Source: Thermoplasmataceae archaeon
GTDB taxonomy: Archaea; Thermoplasmatota; Thermoplasmata; Thermoplasmatales; Thermoplasmataceae
DNA length: 64,000 nt
Assembly: GCA_038729425.1 (NCBI GenBank)
Contig: JAVYSB010000001.1
Span: 245,663-309,662 of the forward strand
Direction: 5' to 3'
Shown: in pieces, positions 44,222-53,584 of the stretch
Numbering within the stretch: position 1 is the stretch's first letter
Layout: every line of letters begins with the position of its first letter
The notes under the pieces: generated by a model
The model's database searches: none
What the model was told of the DNA's origin: nothing
What the model saw: the letters and a program-made list of their open reading frames with translations, nothing else
Made by a program: the position numbers and the translations under genes

Positions 44222-45079
44222 TCAGCTCTTCTCCATTACGGATTTCACCGCAGAAATATCCTGTTCATAACCTTCAACACCAAGTGGGGTTTCAAAATTC
44301 ATTGGCAGTCCTTGCAACCGTGGATCATTGACAAAATTGGTCACACCTTCATTCCCCAGCGTACCCCTGCCTATCTGCTCATGCCTATCCACGTGACTCC
44401 CCCTCTCCTTCTTTGAATCGTTGAGGTGAAATCCCCTTAATTTCTGAAGCCCGATGGCACTGTCAAAATCTGTCATTACAGATTCGTAGCCCTGAGGAGA
44501 CCTAATATCGTATCCTGCGGCCCATACATGACAGGTATCAAAACAAATTCCAACCTTTTCCTTTGCTTCCACCATATCGATAATACTTCCCAGCTGATCA
44601 AAGGTATGCCCTATGCTGCCGCCCTGTCCTGCAGCGGTTTCCAAGAGTATCATTACTTTCTGTTCGTGGTCGATCACTGCATTTAGGTTCATGGCAACAT
44701 TGTTTATTCCCTCTTCAATGGTGGATTTCCCCCTAGATCCTGGATGAAAAACAAGATAATCCACACCCAGTTCGTCCGATCTGGAGATTTCATCCCGGAA
44801 AGCGTTCAGAACCTTCGACCTGAGTTCCGGATCAGAGGTTCCCATATTCAGAAGGTATGATCCATGCACCATGATCCTTATCTGGGAATTCTCTGAGGTC
44901 TTCTTCCTGAATGTCTTGACTTCGTCTGGATCCAGAGGTTTCTGGTTCCATTGCCTCTGATTTTTTGAGAACAGTTGAAAAGTTCTGAAACTGAATCTGG
45001 AAGCCCAGTCTGATGCGATTGAAACACCGCCAGACGTTGGCATATGCCCTCCAAGCAGCAAGTTATTAAATTTAGACAT
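44222..45079 (-). CDS. nfo: Endonuclease IV (AP endonuclease)
   Basis: A 285-residue TIM-barrel DNA repair enzyme from the ATG at 45079; an upstream ATG would overlap the regulator gene and add residues not seen in the family. LLGGHMPTSGGVSIASDWAS is the family start. VHGSYLLNMG, YLVFHPGSRG, LLETAAGQGG, ICFDTCHVWAAGYD and FHLNDSKKERGSHVDRHEQIG give the three-zinc site in order. It cuts DNA 5' to abasic sites. Confidence 0.93.
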   Translation of the reverse strand: MSKFNNLLLGGHMPTSGGVSIASDWASRFSFRTFQLFSKNQRQWNQKPLDPDEVKTFRKKTSENSQIRIMVHGSYLLNMGTSDPELRSKVLNAFRDEISRSDELGVDYLVFHPGSRGKSTIEEGINNVAMNLNAVIDHEQKVMILLETAAGQGGSIGHTFDQLGSIIDMVEAKEKVGICFDTCHVWAAGYDIRSPQGYESVMTDFDSAIGLQKLRGFHLNDSKKERGSHVDRHEQIGRGTLGNEGVTNFVNDPRLQGLPMNFETPLGVEGYEQDISAVKSVMEKS

Positions 45080-45098
45080 CTCTACATATTCCCTTTGC

Positions 45099-45806
45099 TT
45101 ACATTCCATTCTGGATTATCATGTTGATGAACTGGTAAACATGAAGAGCAAGTGATGGGCTGTCGGTGTAACCGCACGCGCTAAGTTCGGGGTCCCCGAT
45201 CAGCGCACGAGTCTGGTCACTGACCACATCGGTAGCAACAAGCCCCTCCTTCCTGTATACCTCAGTATTTTGAGGCACCCTTTTGTTTGGAGGGGTAACA
45301 AAGACAACACGAACCCCCCGCTTGATCGCATTGTCAATCTCCTTTTTCAGTTCTGTTCTTATCTCTCTAACTTTAGCAGTGCACACAAAGATCTCCGTCT
45401 CAGTAAGGTTAAACATCTCCGCAAGCTTGCTATATACTTTCTGGGATCCATAAATGGTGTATATGAGCTGTGGTTCACCCTTAGACGGAAGCATATCCTG
45501 CAACCCTTTAAGATTCGTAAACAGTTCCTGGAGCTTATTTTCGAAATCTGACCTGATCCTGTCCATATCCTCAGGCTTGAACATTCTGGGTCTCCCGTCT
45601 GTCTCTTTTGCAAATCCCTTCTGAACAAGCGATTCCATCACCTTGTAAGCAGACGTTCTTGGAATCTTAGCTGTGTCTGCCACTGTATCTGCGTTGGCTA
45701 CACCGTGATAAACCAGCGCTGCGAACCCCTGTGCCTCATAAGACGACAGTCCCAGTATCTTGAGCATCTCGTGAATTCTGCTCAACTGCTCTGTGTTTGC
45801 CTCCAT
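45099..45806 (-). CDS. TrmB-family transcriptional regulator
   Basis: A 235-residue regulator. An N-terminal winged helix (YEAQGFAALVYHGVANADTV, ADTAKIPRTSAYKVMESLVQ) leads into a coiled coil (about 85-105) and a C-terminal domain with a PLD-like fold as in TrmB/Lrs-type proteins. TrmB members bind sugars or other ligands; the ligand here is not evident. It precedes nfo with a 19-base gap, so nfo may be in its operon. Confidence 0.88.
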   Translation of the reverse strand: MEANTEQLSRIHEMLKILGLSSYEAQGFAALVYHGVANADTVADTAKIPRTSAYKVMESLVQKGFAKETDGRPRMFKPEDMDRIRSDFENKLQELFTNLKGLQDMLPSKGEPQLIYTIYGSQKVYSKLAEMFNLTETEIFVCTAKVREIRTELKKEIDNAIKRGVRVVFVTPPNKRVPQNTEVYRKEGLVATDVVSDQTRALIGDPELSACGYTDSPSLALHVYQFINMIIQNGM

Positions 45807-46245
45807 AAAAACGAATGTGCTTTTAGCTTAAATCGTTTTTCATTTTGATCCAAAAAAATAGATGTCAAATTAATTTTCAAAAAGACAAAACTGTTTATAT
45901 ATTGTTTTTACTATTTAGCTGTTTACCCTTTATTCCCTTTGAAAACAGCAATATCTTTGGTGCGAATAATTATGTTTTATATTCAGGTTAGCTTAAATAA
46001 GATACGTTTAAGGATTATCACATTATAACCATAATAGTCGAGATACTTTCACGTGTAGCCCATTTTCTGAAAGATTCTGGTCACATCGATCAGATCGCAG
46101 CATTTTACGTAATTTAAAGACCTTACGCGCACATTGCACATGGTTTTCCGTTAACAAAGACAATTTAAATTGAGGATATTTCACTCTGACTGCTACGTAG
46201 AGCAGAGTTGCCAAATTAGATATACAATTCTTAGATACAGCACCA
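45807..46245. other. Gap with divergent promoters only
   Basis: This 439-base AT-rich stretch carries the promoters of the TrmB regulator and of the thioesterase operon (AGATATACAATTC before 46246). A 63-residue minus-strand frame near 46.1 kb has transposase-like basic composition but no recognisable family. I see no gene here. Confidence 0.5.
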
Positions 46246-46644
46246 ATGCTAAACGTCGAAGATGCTTACAAGGTATTTCAGCTCGATGGTTTTCTAAGAG
46301 ATGTTAAAATTTCAGAGATTCACCTTGAAGAGGATTTTGCAGAGGTCGTGATTCCTCTTGAAGATAATCTTCTGCGGCTTGGAAATATTATGAATGGTGG
46401 TGCTATAATGGCAGTTGGGGACGCAGCAGGAGGCATATGTGTCATGACCGGCGAGGGAGTGATGAATGAATTCACGGTTAACTTCCATGCGAATTTTCTC
46501 AGGCAGATTTCTCTCGGACCAGTAAAATTCTCGGCCAGGACTAAAAAGAACGGTAAGAGTCTTGCTTTCTGCCAGATCGACGTTTTTGATGGAAACGACG
46601 AATTGTGTGCTACTATGTCAGGAACGTGGTATGTCGTCAGATAG
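46246..46644 (+). CDS. Hotdog-fold thioesterase (PaaI-like)
   Basis: A 132-residue hotdog protein. IMNGGAIMAVGDAAGGICVM is the active-site helix region of PaaI-type thioesterases, and FTVNFHANFLRQISLGPVKF is the substrate-binding strand pair. It hydrolyses acyl-CoA thioesters. It is the first gene of a row with CoaBC and a nitrilase homologue, so CoA housekeeping or acyl-CoA recycling is likely. Confidence 0.85.
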   Translation: MLNVEDAYKVFQLDGFLRDVKISEIHLEEDFAEVVIPLEDNLLRLGNIMNGGAIMAVGDAAGGICVMTGEGVMNEFTVNFHANFLRQISLGPVKFSARTKKNGKSLAFCQIDVFDGNDELCATMSGTWYVVR

Positions 46645-46652
46645 GTGAGAAA

Positions 46653-47840
46653 ATGGAATTAAATGAGTTTAGACCACTTGATGGTAAGAGAGTGGTTATG
46701 GGCATAACTGCAAGTATCTCGTTGTATAGGAGCCCGGATGTGGTGCGAGAACTCAGAAGAGAAGGGGCGGAGGTTATTGTCGCCATGAGCAGAGAGGCAG
46801 CGGAACTCCTGAACCCAAGCGTTTTGGAATGGGCATCTGAGAACAAAGTGATAACCGAAATCACTGGCAGGATAGAGCACATAAATCTTTTCTTCGGCAG
46901 ACAGCAGAACACTGTTTATCTTGTATCACCAGCATCGTATAACGTGATAGGAAAAATGGCGAATGGAATCTCTGATGATGTACCATCCCTGCTTTTCTCG
47001 TTTGCTCTTGGTCATGGTATTAAAACGCTGATCTCTCCTGCCATGCACGAGGATATGCTCACTAATCCAGTAAACCAGAAAAACCTGGATTACCTCGAGT
47101 ACTTGGGTGTAGAAGTCATACCACCACGCAGAGCTGACTACAAGGCGAAGCTTGCAGAGACCGTAACCATATCCGACTTCGTAAACAGGGCCTTCAGACC
47201 CAAGTTACTGGGCGGAAAAAACATACTCATTGTCAGCGGTCGCGGAGAGGAGCCCATAGATCCTGTCAGAACTATATCCAACCGCAGTACAGGGGAAACT
47301 GGTTATACACTTGCCAGGACAGCGTACAGGATGGGCGCGTCAGTCTCATTTGTGGGAAATTCCAGTGAAATGCTTCCCGATTACATTGACTTCCACGAGG
47401 CACACTCCATGGATGAATTCATCAGAGAGACCCTGAAATTGACTAACAAGAATTTAGACGCCATAATCGTACCTGCGGCTCTTCCTGACTTTTCCCCTGT
47501 ACAGGCGAAAGAGAGAAAGATCAGCGACGCGGAGAATCTCAAGCTTGAACTAAAAAAGACCCCTAAGCTGATCAACGAACTGAGAAAGAAATACGACGGC
47601 CTAATTGTGGCCTTCAGGCTTTCGCATAAAGATGATACTTCTGTGCACTTCTCTGAGTCGAAACCGGATATAGTGGTGTATAACCCAATACCAGACGGAC
47701 ATTCTGCGATAGAAAGAACCAGATTCTCATACACTATAAACTACGGCGATGGCAAAATAAATCTTAATGATGTGAGCAAAAATGATCTTGCATACAACCT
47801 CCTGAAGATAGTTTCAGAGAAGGCCACGGCAGTGAAGTGA
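46653..47840 (+). CDS. coaBC: Phosphopantothenoylcysteine decarboxylase / phosphopantothenate-cysteine ligase
   Basis: A 395-residue bifunctional CoaBC starting at the ATG preceded by AGGTGA. CoaC part: KRVVMGITASISLYRSPDVV, EHINLF and SPASYNVIGKMANGISDD, with PAMHEDML as the substrate-clamp region. CoaB part: RTISNRSTGETGYTLARTAY and IVPAALPDFSPVQ. It makes 4'-phosphopantetheine from phosphopantothenate, cysteine and CTP. A pantothenate kinase is at 61.97 kb in the same window. Confidence 0.93.
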   Translation: MELNEFRPLDGKRVVMGITASISLYRSPDVVRELRREGAEVIVAMSREAAELLNPSVLEWASENKVITEITGRIEHINLFFGRQQNTVYLVSPASYNVIGKMANGISDDVPSLLFSFALGHGIKTLISPAMHEDMLTNPVNQKNLDYLEYLGVEVIPPRRADYKAKLAETVTISDFVNRAFRPKLLGGKNILIVSGRGEEPIDPVRTISNRSTGETGYTLARTAYRMGASVSFVGNSSEMLPDYIDFHEAHSMDEFIRETLKLTNKNLDAIIVPAALPDFSPVQAKERKISDAENLKLELKKTPKLINELRKKYDGLIVAFRLSHKDDTSVHFSESKPDIVVYNPIPDGHSAIERTRFSYTINYGDGKINLNDVSKNDLAYNLLKIVSEKATAVK

Positions 47841-47841
47841 T

Positions 47842-48633
47842 TTGGCAGTAAAGGAGCTTGTTAGATTCACTGGCATCCAGGCAATGAGGATGAGCCTTGA
47901 ATCTGCGACTAAATTTATATCACTGAAACTGCCCGGACTTGCTTCCAGTAACCCCGACCTTATCGTCCTGCCGGAGAAATGGATAGTTGATTCTTTTGAT
48001 GCCGATGGAGAGCCATTAGAAGCCCTTATGGGTTCACTGATCGACGTGAGCGGAGAGAACACGTCGGTAATGATACCAGGAAGTTTGAGCATCGTCAGAG
48101 AAGGAAAGCTATATAACTCGGCTCCGGTGATAGATAGAGGTAAAGTCATCGGCTGGCAGGATAAGATCTCACCTTTCCGTAACGAGGTGAACAGGTATTC
48201 AAGGGGAGGAGAAGTCAGGATTTTTGATACGTCTATCGGCAGGATATGCGTACCTGTATGTTACGATATAGATTTCCCATATTTCTTGAAAGTGGCAATA
48301 CGCGGTGGTGCTAATTTTGCCATAAATCCATCGCTTATTGATTCCCAGTTCCTCGAAGAATGGCATCTGTACATATCTGTGCGTTCACTGGAAAATCGTA
48401 TTCCCGTCCTTTCCGTTAACTCTCTTTCTTCGCCTTTCAATGGAAACAGCCTCGCTGTGCAACCATACCTCAATTCCTATGGATTTCGCGTCAGGAAGAT
48501 TACTGCAGGGGTATCAGAGTCTTTCAAGGGTGAACTGGACGGGAAAGGCATAGGGGATTACATGGCGAAACGTGCAGAAGAAGATCCCGGAATTTACGGC
48601 CTATCACGAGATAAATCTGTTCAAGATACCTGA
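47842..48633 (+). CDS. Nitrilase-superfamily amidohydrolase
   Basis: A 263-residue carbon-nitrogen hydrolase. The Glu-Lys-Cys triad is seen: E in VLPEKWIV, K in WQDKISPFRNE and C in GRICVPVCYDIDFPY. It starts with TTG one base after the coaBC stop. The substrate is unknown; amide bond cleavage linked to CoA or amino acid turnover is possible. It runs 30 bases into the convergent hydrolase gene. Confidence 0.88.
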   Translation: MAVKELVRFTGIQAMRMSLESATKFISLKLPGLASSNPDLIVLPEKWIVDSFDADGEPLEALMGSLIDVSGENTSVMIPGSLSIVREGKLYNSAPVIDRGKVIGWQDKISPFRNEVNRYSRGGEVRIFDTSIGRICVPVCYDIDFPYFLKVAIRGGANFAINPSLIDSQFLEEWHLYISVRSLENRIPVLSVNSLSSPFNGNSLAVQPYLNSYGFRVRKITAGVSESFKGELDGKGIGDYMAKRAEEDPGIYGLSRDKSVQDT

Positions 48634-49308
48634 GAGTTCTTCTGGCTTTTCGACCTGTGGAACGTGTCCAGCATCTGCAATAACGTCAAGTTCACTTGCA
48701 GGAATCAGATGATGGAGCCTTTCACCATTTTCCAGTGGAATGATACGATCCATGCCCCCCCAAACAATGCAAGTTTTCGCCGATATCTGCGAAAGCTGAT
48801 CGTCGGATATTTTCTCTCCTAATCTAGCGTTGTTTTCCACAATCTTTTTCATTATTTTCGGATCATTATATCTATAGAGGGAGACAAGGCGATTGATGAA
48901 AGAATCAGCATACTCCTCGCCTGTTTCCCTAGCGGTTCTGTTTATCCCGGCGCTGTCTACCAGCACCAGTTTCCTAGGTGTCTTCCTTGTAACTGTATAT
49001 CTGAGCGATACCCAGCCACCATAAGAGTTTCCAACAAGGGCAAAGCCTTTTAGGCTGAGGCCCGCAATAAAATCATCCAGTGCCTCGCACTGGTTCTCGA
49101 TGGTGTAAGGGATGTCCGGCCTCGCTGATCTCCCATGACCCAGAAGGTCGATCATGTATAAGCTGAACCGCGTGTCCAGGAAGCTATTCATCCTAATCCA
49201 ACTGTTCCCGGTGCCACCAAGTCCATGGAGAAAAATCATTGGAATATCTCCCTGGCGATACAGGTATGAAATTTCCCCGAAGCGAGAATTCACCGTAAGC
49301 CTCTTCAT
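48604..49308 (-). CDS. Alpha/beta-fold hydrolase
   Basis: A 234-residue hydrolase. The oxyanion loop is FLHGLGGTGNSW, the nucleophile elbow VGNSYGGW (Ser), and the catalytic His is in DAGHVPQVEKPEEL, with an acid in VWGGMDRIIP. Members cleave esters or C-C bonds. Substrate unknown. Its 3' end overlaps the nitrilase gene tail to tail by 30 bases. Confidence 0.88.
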   Translation of the reverse strand: MKRLTVNSRFGEISYLYRQGDIPMIFLHGLGGTGNSWIRMNSFLDTRFSLYMIDLLGHGRSARPDIPYTIENQCEALDDFIAGLSLKGFALVGNSYGGWVSLRYTVTRKTPRKLVLVDSAGINRTARETGEEYADSFINRLVSLYRYNDPKIMKKIVENNARLGEKISDDQLSQISAKTCIVWGGMDRIIPLENGERLHHLIPASELDVIADAGHVPQVEKPEELSGILNRFIS

Positions 49309-49448
49309 ATTAAAACTTTATGCCATTGATCCTAATAAAATCGCATTCCTTTATGTGTATTCATTCTATGTCAGTATATAAAAATCATTAGGTGTATATT
49401 CTGTGCATCCATTGAAAAAAACTTATTTATAGACCATAATAACAAATT

Positions 49449-52115
49449 GTGAAAGAGGAAAGAAAGTTTGTTTATCTCTTCTCGGAAGGAAGCAAAGAAA
49501 TGGTGGATATTCTTGGAGGCAAGGGGGCAGGCCTTGCCGAAATGACCAAGATCGGATTGAACGTCCCTCCCGGTTTCACCATAAGCACGGAAACCTGCAG
49601 GGAATTTCTTGCAAAAGATAAAATTCCAGATGGGGTCATGGAACAGGTCAACCGGGCGTTGAGAAAAGTTGAAGAACTCTCCGGTAAGAAATTCGGGAAC
49701 CCTGAAAACCCGTTACTCGTATCAGTGAGATCTGGTGCTCCAGTGAGCATGCCGGGGATGATGGACACGGTTCTGAACGTTGGGCTTAACACATTAACGC
49801 TTAGGGGCCTCGGAAAGAGAACTGGGAACAGAAGATTCGCTGCGGACGCATACAGAAGACTTGTGCAGATGTTTGGATCCATAGTTCTGGGGATCAACGG
49901 TGAATTATTTACTGAAGCCATGGAGGACCTGAAAAAGGAACGTGGAAAGAAACTTGACACAGATCTTGATGAGAATGACCTTCTCGAACTTGTTTCGAGG
50001 TTCAATAAGGTTTATGAATCAAAGGGACTGAAGTTTCCAGAAGACCCTGAGAAGCAACTGGAAATGTCCATTGAAGCAGTATTCAAATCTTGGAATTCCG
50101 AAAGGGCAAAGGTATATAGAAAGGAAAACGGCCTTGACGACAGAATGGGTACAGCAGTAAGTATAGTGGCAATGGTATTCGGAAACATGGGAAACGATTC
50201 CGCGACAGGCGTTGCATTCACGAGGAATCCAAACACTGGTGAAAAGATATTGTTTGCAGAATATCTGGTGAACGCCCAGGGAGAGGATGTCGTCGCAGGA
50301 ATAAGGACTCCAAAGCACATTTCTGACATGAAAACTGAGATGCCAAGAGCATACCTTTCTCTTATCGATTCTGCAAATAAACTTGAGAAACACTATAAGG
50401 ATATGCAGGACATAGAGTTCACTATAGAGAGTGGAACCTTCTACCTGCTTCAGGTGAGATCAGGAAAACGTACTGCCAGAGCTGCTGTTAGAACGGCAAG
50501 AGAAATGGCTGACGAAGGGCTGATCACAAGGGAAGAAGCTGTAATGAGGATAACGCCGAAGATTCTAGACTCTCTTATGCACCCTCAAGTGAAGAGAACC
50601 GGGCGGGAAATATACCTGGGAAAGGGACTTGCCGCCTCTCCTGGAGCTGCATTCGGGCAACTGGTATTTTCATCGGAACGCGCCATCGAACTTTCAAAGG
50701 AAAAGAGGGCCCTAATCCTTGTCAGACCGGAGACAACAGCAGATGATGTCAGGGGAATGGTTGTCTCAAAGGCTTTCCTGACGCAGAAAGGAGGCATGAC
50801 ATCCCACGCGGCGGTCGTAGCAAGGGCTATGGGAAAACCTGCTGTCGTTGGGGCGGAGATGATCCAGGTAAATACCAAGGAGAAAAAGCTAATCTGCGGT
50901 GACCACGAAATGACAGAAGGAACAGAAGTGACTGTTGACGGTACATCTGGAGAGTTCTATCTTGGAAAAACTGAAATGGAAGAGCCTGGCATCAGCCCTG
51001 ATACGGACGTGATTCTTGGATGGGCCGACGCGGTAAGAAAAATTGGCGTTAGGGCAAATGCAAACACCCCGGAAGAGGCAGTTCTGGCGAGAAAGAACGG
51101 AGCAACCGGAATTGGACTTGCAAGGACAGAGAGGATGTTCCTTGGAAATGATAGGATACCTATCATGCGGGCGATGATCATGAGCAGGGATGAGGGAGAA
51201 AGGAGGATGAATTTAGATCGCCTCCTTCCAATGCAGGTATCTGATTTTGTGGAATTTTTCAGGACTATGGAAGGTTTTCCGGTGATAATAAGGCTCCTCG
51301 ATCCCCCGCTTCACGAGTTCCTTCCTGACAAGGAAGAAGTTATGAATGAAATGTTCAAACTGAGATCCAGAAAGCAAAGTGACTCGGAGAAACAGGGGCT
51401 TGCTGAACTCCAGAAAATATTTGAGACGATAAAGAGCCTGGAAGAGTTCAATCCAATGCTTGGCTTCCGCGGCTGCAGACTTGGTATAAGTTACCCTGAA
51501 ATTTATGAAATGCAGGTGAGAGCCATCATACGTGCGGCTTCCAAAGTTATACAGGAAGATAAGCAGATATTCCCTGAAATCATGATTCCCCTTGTTGGAC
51601 ATGTGAATGAACTGAAGGTCCTGCGGGAAAGGCTCGAGGAGGTTGCAAGACAGGAAGCTGGGAACAAGCACGTGGAATACAAATTCGGGACCATGATAGA
51701 AATCCCGAGAGCTTGCCTCACGGCGGATAAGATCGCCAGATATGCTGATTTCTTCTCCTTCGGGACGAACGACCTGACCCAGATGACATTTGGATACAGT
51801 AGGGACGATGCGGAGGGAAAATTCCTTGCAAAGTACATAGAGTCTGGAATACTGGAGAACGATCCCTTCAGCACTGTGGATGTCGATGGAGTAGGAGAAT
51901 TGATGAAAATGGCGGTGCAGAAGGGAAAGAAGACGAGACCCGACTTGGATATAGGCATTTGCGGAGAACATGGGGGCGATCCAGCTACAGTGGCTTTCTG
52001 TCACAGGATAGGGCTTGACTATGTATCTGCATCACCTTACAGAATACCAATAGCAAGGCTGGCGGGTGCCAGAGCTGCTATTGAAGAGAAGGGCGGAAAA
52101 AATCTACCGGACTAA
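49449..52115 (+). CDS. ppdK: Pyruvate, phosphate dikinase
   Basis: An 888-residue enzyme that interconverts pyruvate, ATP and Pi with phosphoenolpyruvate, AMP and PPi. The nucleotide-binding domain starts LGGKGAGLAEMTKIGLNVPP; the phosphohistidine is in QKGGMTSHAAVVARAMGKPA (about residue 450); the PEP-binding barrel holds EIMIPLVGH and GTMIEIPRACLTADKIA. SFGTNDLTQMTFGYSRDD and a Cys in GICGEHGG complete the active site. GTG start; a TATA element lies about 20 bases upstream. In these archaea it may run in either glycolytic or gluconeogenic direction. Confidence 0.95.
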   Translation: MKEERKFVYLFSEGSKEMVDILGGKGAGLAEMTKIGLNVPPGFTISTETCREFLAKDKIPDGVMEQVNRALRKVEELSGKKFGNPENPLLVSVRSGAPVSMPGMMDTVLNVGLNTLTLRGLGKRTGNRRFAADAYRRLVQMFGSIVLGINGELFTEAMEDLKKERGKKLDTDLDENDLLELVSRFNKVYESKGLKFPEDPEKQLEMSIEAVFKSWNSERAKVYRKENGLDDRMGTAVSIVAMVFGNMGNDSATGVAFTRNPNTGEKILFAEYLVNAQGEDVVAGIRTPKHISDMKTEMPRAYLSLIDSANKLEKHYKDMQDIEFTIESGTFYLLQVRSGKRTARAAVRTAREMADEGLITREEAVMRITPKILDSLMHPQVKRTGREIYLGKGLAASPGAAFGQLVFSSERAIELSKEKRALILVRPETTADDVRGMVVSKAFLTQKGGMTSHAAVVARAMGKPAVVGAEMIQVNTKEKKLICGDHEMTEGTEVTVDGTSGEFYLGKTEMEEPGISPDTDVILGWADAVRKIGVRANANTPEEAVLARKNGATGIGLARTERMFLGNDRIPIMRAMIMSRDEGERRMNLDRLLPMQVSDFVEFFRTMEGFPVIIRLLDPPLHEFLPDKEEVMNEMFKLRSRKQSDSEKQGLAELQKIFETIKSLEEFNPMLGFRGCRLGISYPEIYEMQVRAIIRAASKVIQEDKQIFPEIMIPLVGHVNELKVLRERLEEVARQEAGNKHVEYKFGTMIEIPRACLTADKIARYADFFSFGTNDLTQMTFGYSRDDAEGKFLAKYIESGILENDPFSTVDVDGVGELMKMAVQKGKKTRPDLDIGICGEHGGDPATVAFCHRIGLDYVSASPYRIPIARLAGARAAIEEKGGKNLPD

Positions 52116-52189
52116 AGGGGTTACCGCAATAATTCAGCCAATGGGAGTCGACTCCCAATATACTTTACATATACTATTTGATACCGTAG

Positions 52190-53070
52190 AGAGAAGCAAT
52201 AAACAGCGAATACCTTTCCTTTGGATCCGTACTCTCCAGAAGACCCGGAAATAGTATTGGAATTAACAATATACCCTCTGAGATATGCAGTTATTCTTGT
52301 GCGTGCTGTCATATAGGAAAAACGCTAAATGTTCAGGTAAAGAGACAGAATTTCTTTCAAACTGGCAGAATTGTAAAGTCTGCGCAGGCTGGAATTGAAA
52401 ATGCGCAGAAATCCAAACAGGATATCGATTGCATAATCTTAGTGCCGGACGGTGGACCTACACTTGACCACAATCTTGAAGGAGAAATCGAAACGCTGGG
52501 CAGATTGGAAATAAAGATCACAGTAATAACAAATTCGTCACCCCTTCACAGGGAAGACGTCATGGATGCCTTTTCGGGCGCAAACTAGATCTCGGTAAAG
52601 ATTGAGGCTGTCAATCCAGCGATATGGCGCACTATTAACTGACCTTCGCCTGCCCTTGAATTCTCAGAAATCATAGGGGGTTGGAGAAATTTTCAAAAAG
52701 TTATAACGGTTTCCTCACAACTTAAACTGTATTAGTGAAAGGAATCAGTGACAGAGATCATAGCTTAAGCGAACCGGCTGATCTAATAAAAATTCTCAAT
52801 CCACCGGTATCGTATATTTCAATTCCCACGGGGCCACTTTCAGAGGAATGGGTTCAGTCGCCCGATGAAGCGACCGTAATCAAGGCTTATTTCCTTTTTT
52901 CTCGAAAGGAACTAAAAGTGGAACTTCTTACTGGATTTGAGGGAGATTCGTTTTTCTATTCTGGAGATATTGAGACGGATATTCTGGGAATCACGGCGGT
53001 ACACCCCATGCGAGAAGATGTTCTGATGAGGCTTACTGAACGTTCCGTAAAAGATCGGAACCTAATTTAG
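52190..53070 (+). pseudogene. Decayed COG0731 (wyosine-type) radical SAM gene
   Basis: Pieces of one protein of the COG0731 radical-SAM family in order: SFGSVLSRRPGNSIGINN, the iron-sulfur motif CSYSCACC (C-x3-C-x2-C), IILVPDGGPTLDHNLEGEIE, KITVITNSSPLHREDVMDAF, ISVKIEAVNPAIWRTIN, then YNGFLTT and the C-terminal part VELLTGFEGDSFFYSGDIET, ITAVHPMRED. They are broken by TAG (52586), TGA (52640), a frameshift at about 52687-52700 and TAA (52723). No start codon remains. The C-terminal 111 codons form an intact frame from 52735, likely to be miscalled as a hypothetical gene. Confidence 0.85.
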
Positions 53071-53207
53071 AGGCAGATCAGCAGAAATCTCCTTGTAAAA
53101 GAGGAATACGGTGGAAACTACTTTTACCTAAGGAAATTCCAGAGATAGCCCAAAGGAGAAGATATTCATAACTTCCAACTATCGTATACTGCTGATTCAT
53201 CTTGAAT

Positions 53208-53498
53208 TTAAATAACCTGATGAACAGTAATTTCGCCTTTTCCAGCGTACGCATCTTTTGGGAGGCGGGATTCAGAATGGGATTTACTGAACTCCTCGCT
53301 TCCCACCCATCTGTTAAAATCTTCAAGGGAATTCCAATAAGTCATGACGATATAGCTGTCACCCTGAACTGGCCTCAGCACTTCATTTCTTATGAAACCG
53401 GGAAATCCATCCACGGTGTGGGACCTTTCGCTCAATGACTTTTCAAATCTCTCTGAAAATTCCTTTTTTATCCTGAGGTGGTTCTGCACAACAATCAT
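53208..53498 (-). CDS. Antibiotic biosynthesis monooxygenase (ABM)-domain protein, IsdG-like
   Basis: A 96-residue ferredoxin-like-fold protein. It starts MIVVQNHLRIKKEFSERFEK, then TVDGFPGFIRNEVLRPVQGD and YIVMTYWNSLEDFNRWVGSE, all typical of ABM/IsdG-type proteins including heme-degrading enzymes. A His (SKSHSESRLP) lies where the heme ligand is in IsdG-like proteins. Heme breakdown is plausible but unproven. Confidence 0.85.
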   Translation of the reverse strand: MIVVQNHLRIKKEFSERFEKSLSERSHTVDGFPGFIRNEVLRPVQGDSYIVMTYWNSLEDFNRWVGSEEFSKSHSESRLPKDAYAGKGEITVHQVI

Positions 53499-53584
53499 AA
53501 TGGGTAATAATGTTAGTGCTGATTAAGATTATCACAGAATAATCTATATCGATGATATGAGACTGTTCCCTGGCTCTTCCCCTA

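Noticed and set aside
46023..46214. 63-codon minus-strand frame in the gap before the thioesterase
   Set aside because: No family, no promoter and biased basic composition; could be chance or transposase debris.
52586..52725. Stop codons in the radical SAM frame as recoding sites (pyrrolysine, selenocysteine)
   Set aside because: All three stop codons occur, together with a frameshift and a missing start codon. Recoding would not explain that combination; decay does.
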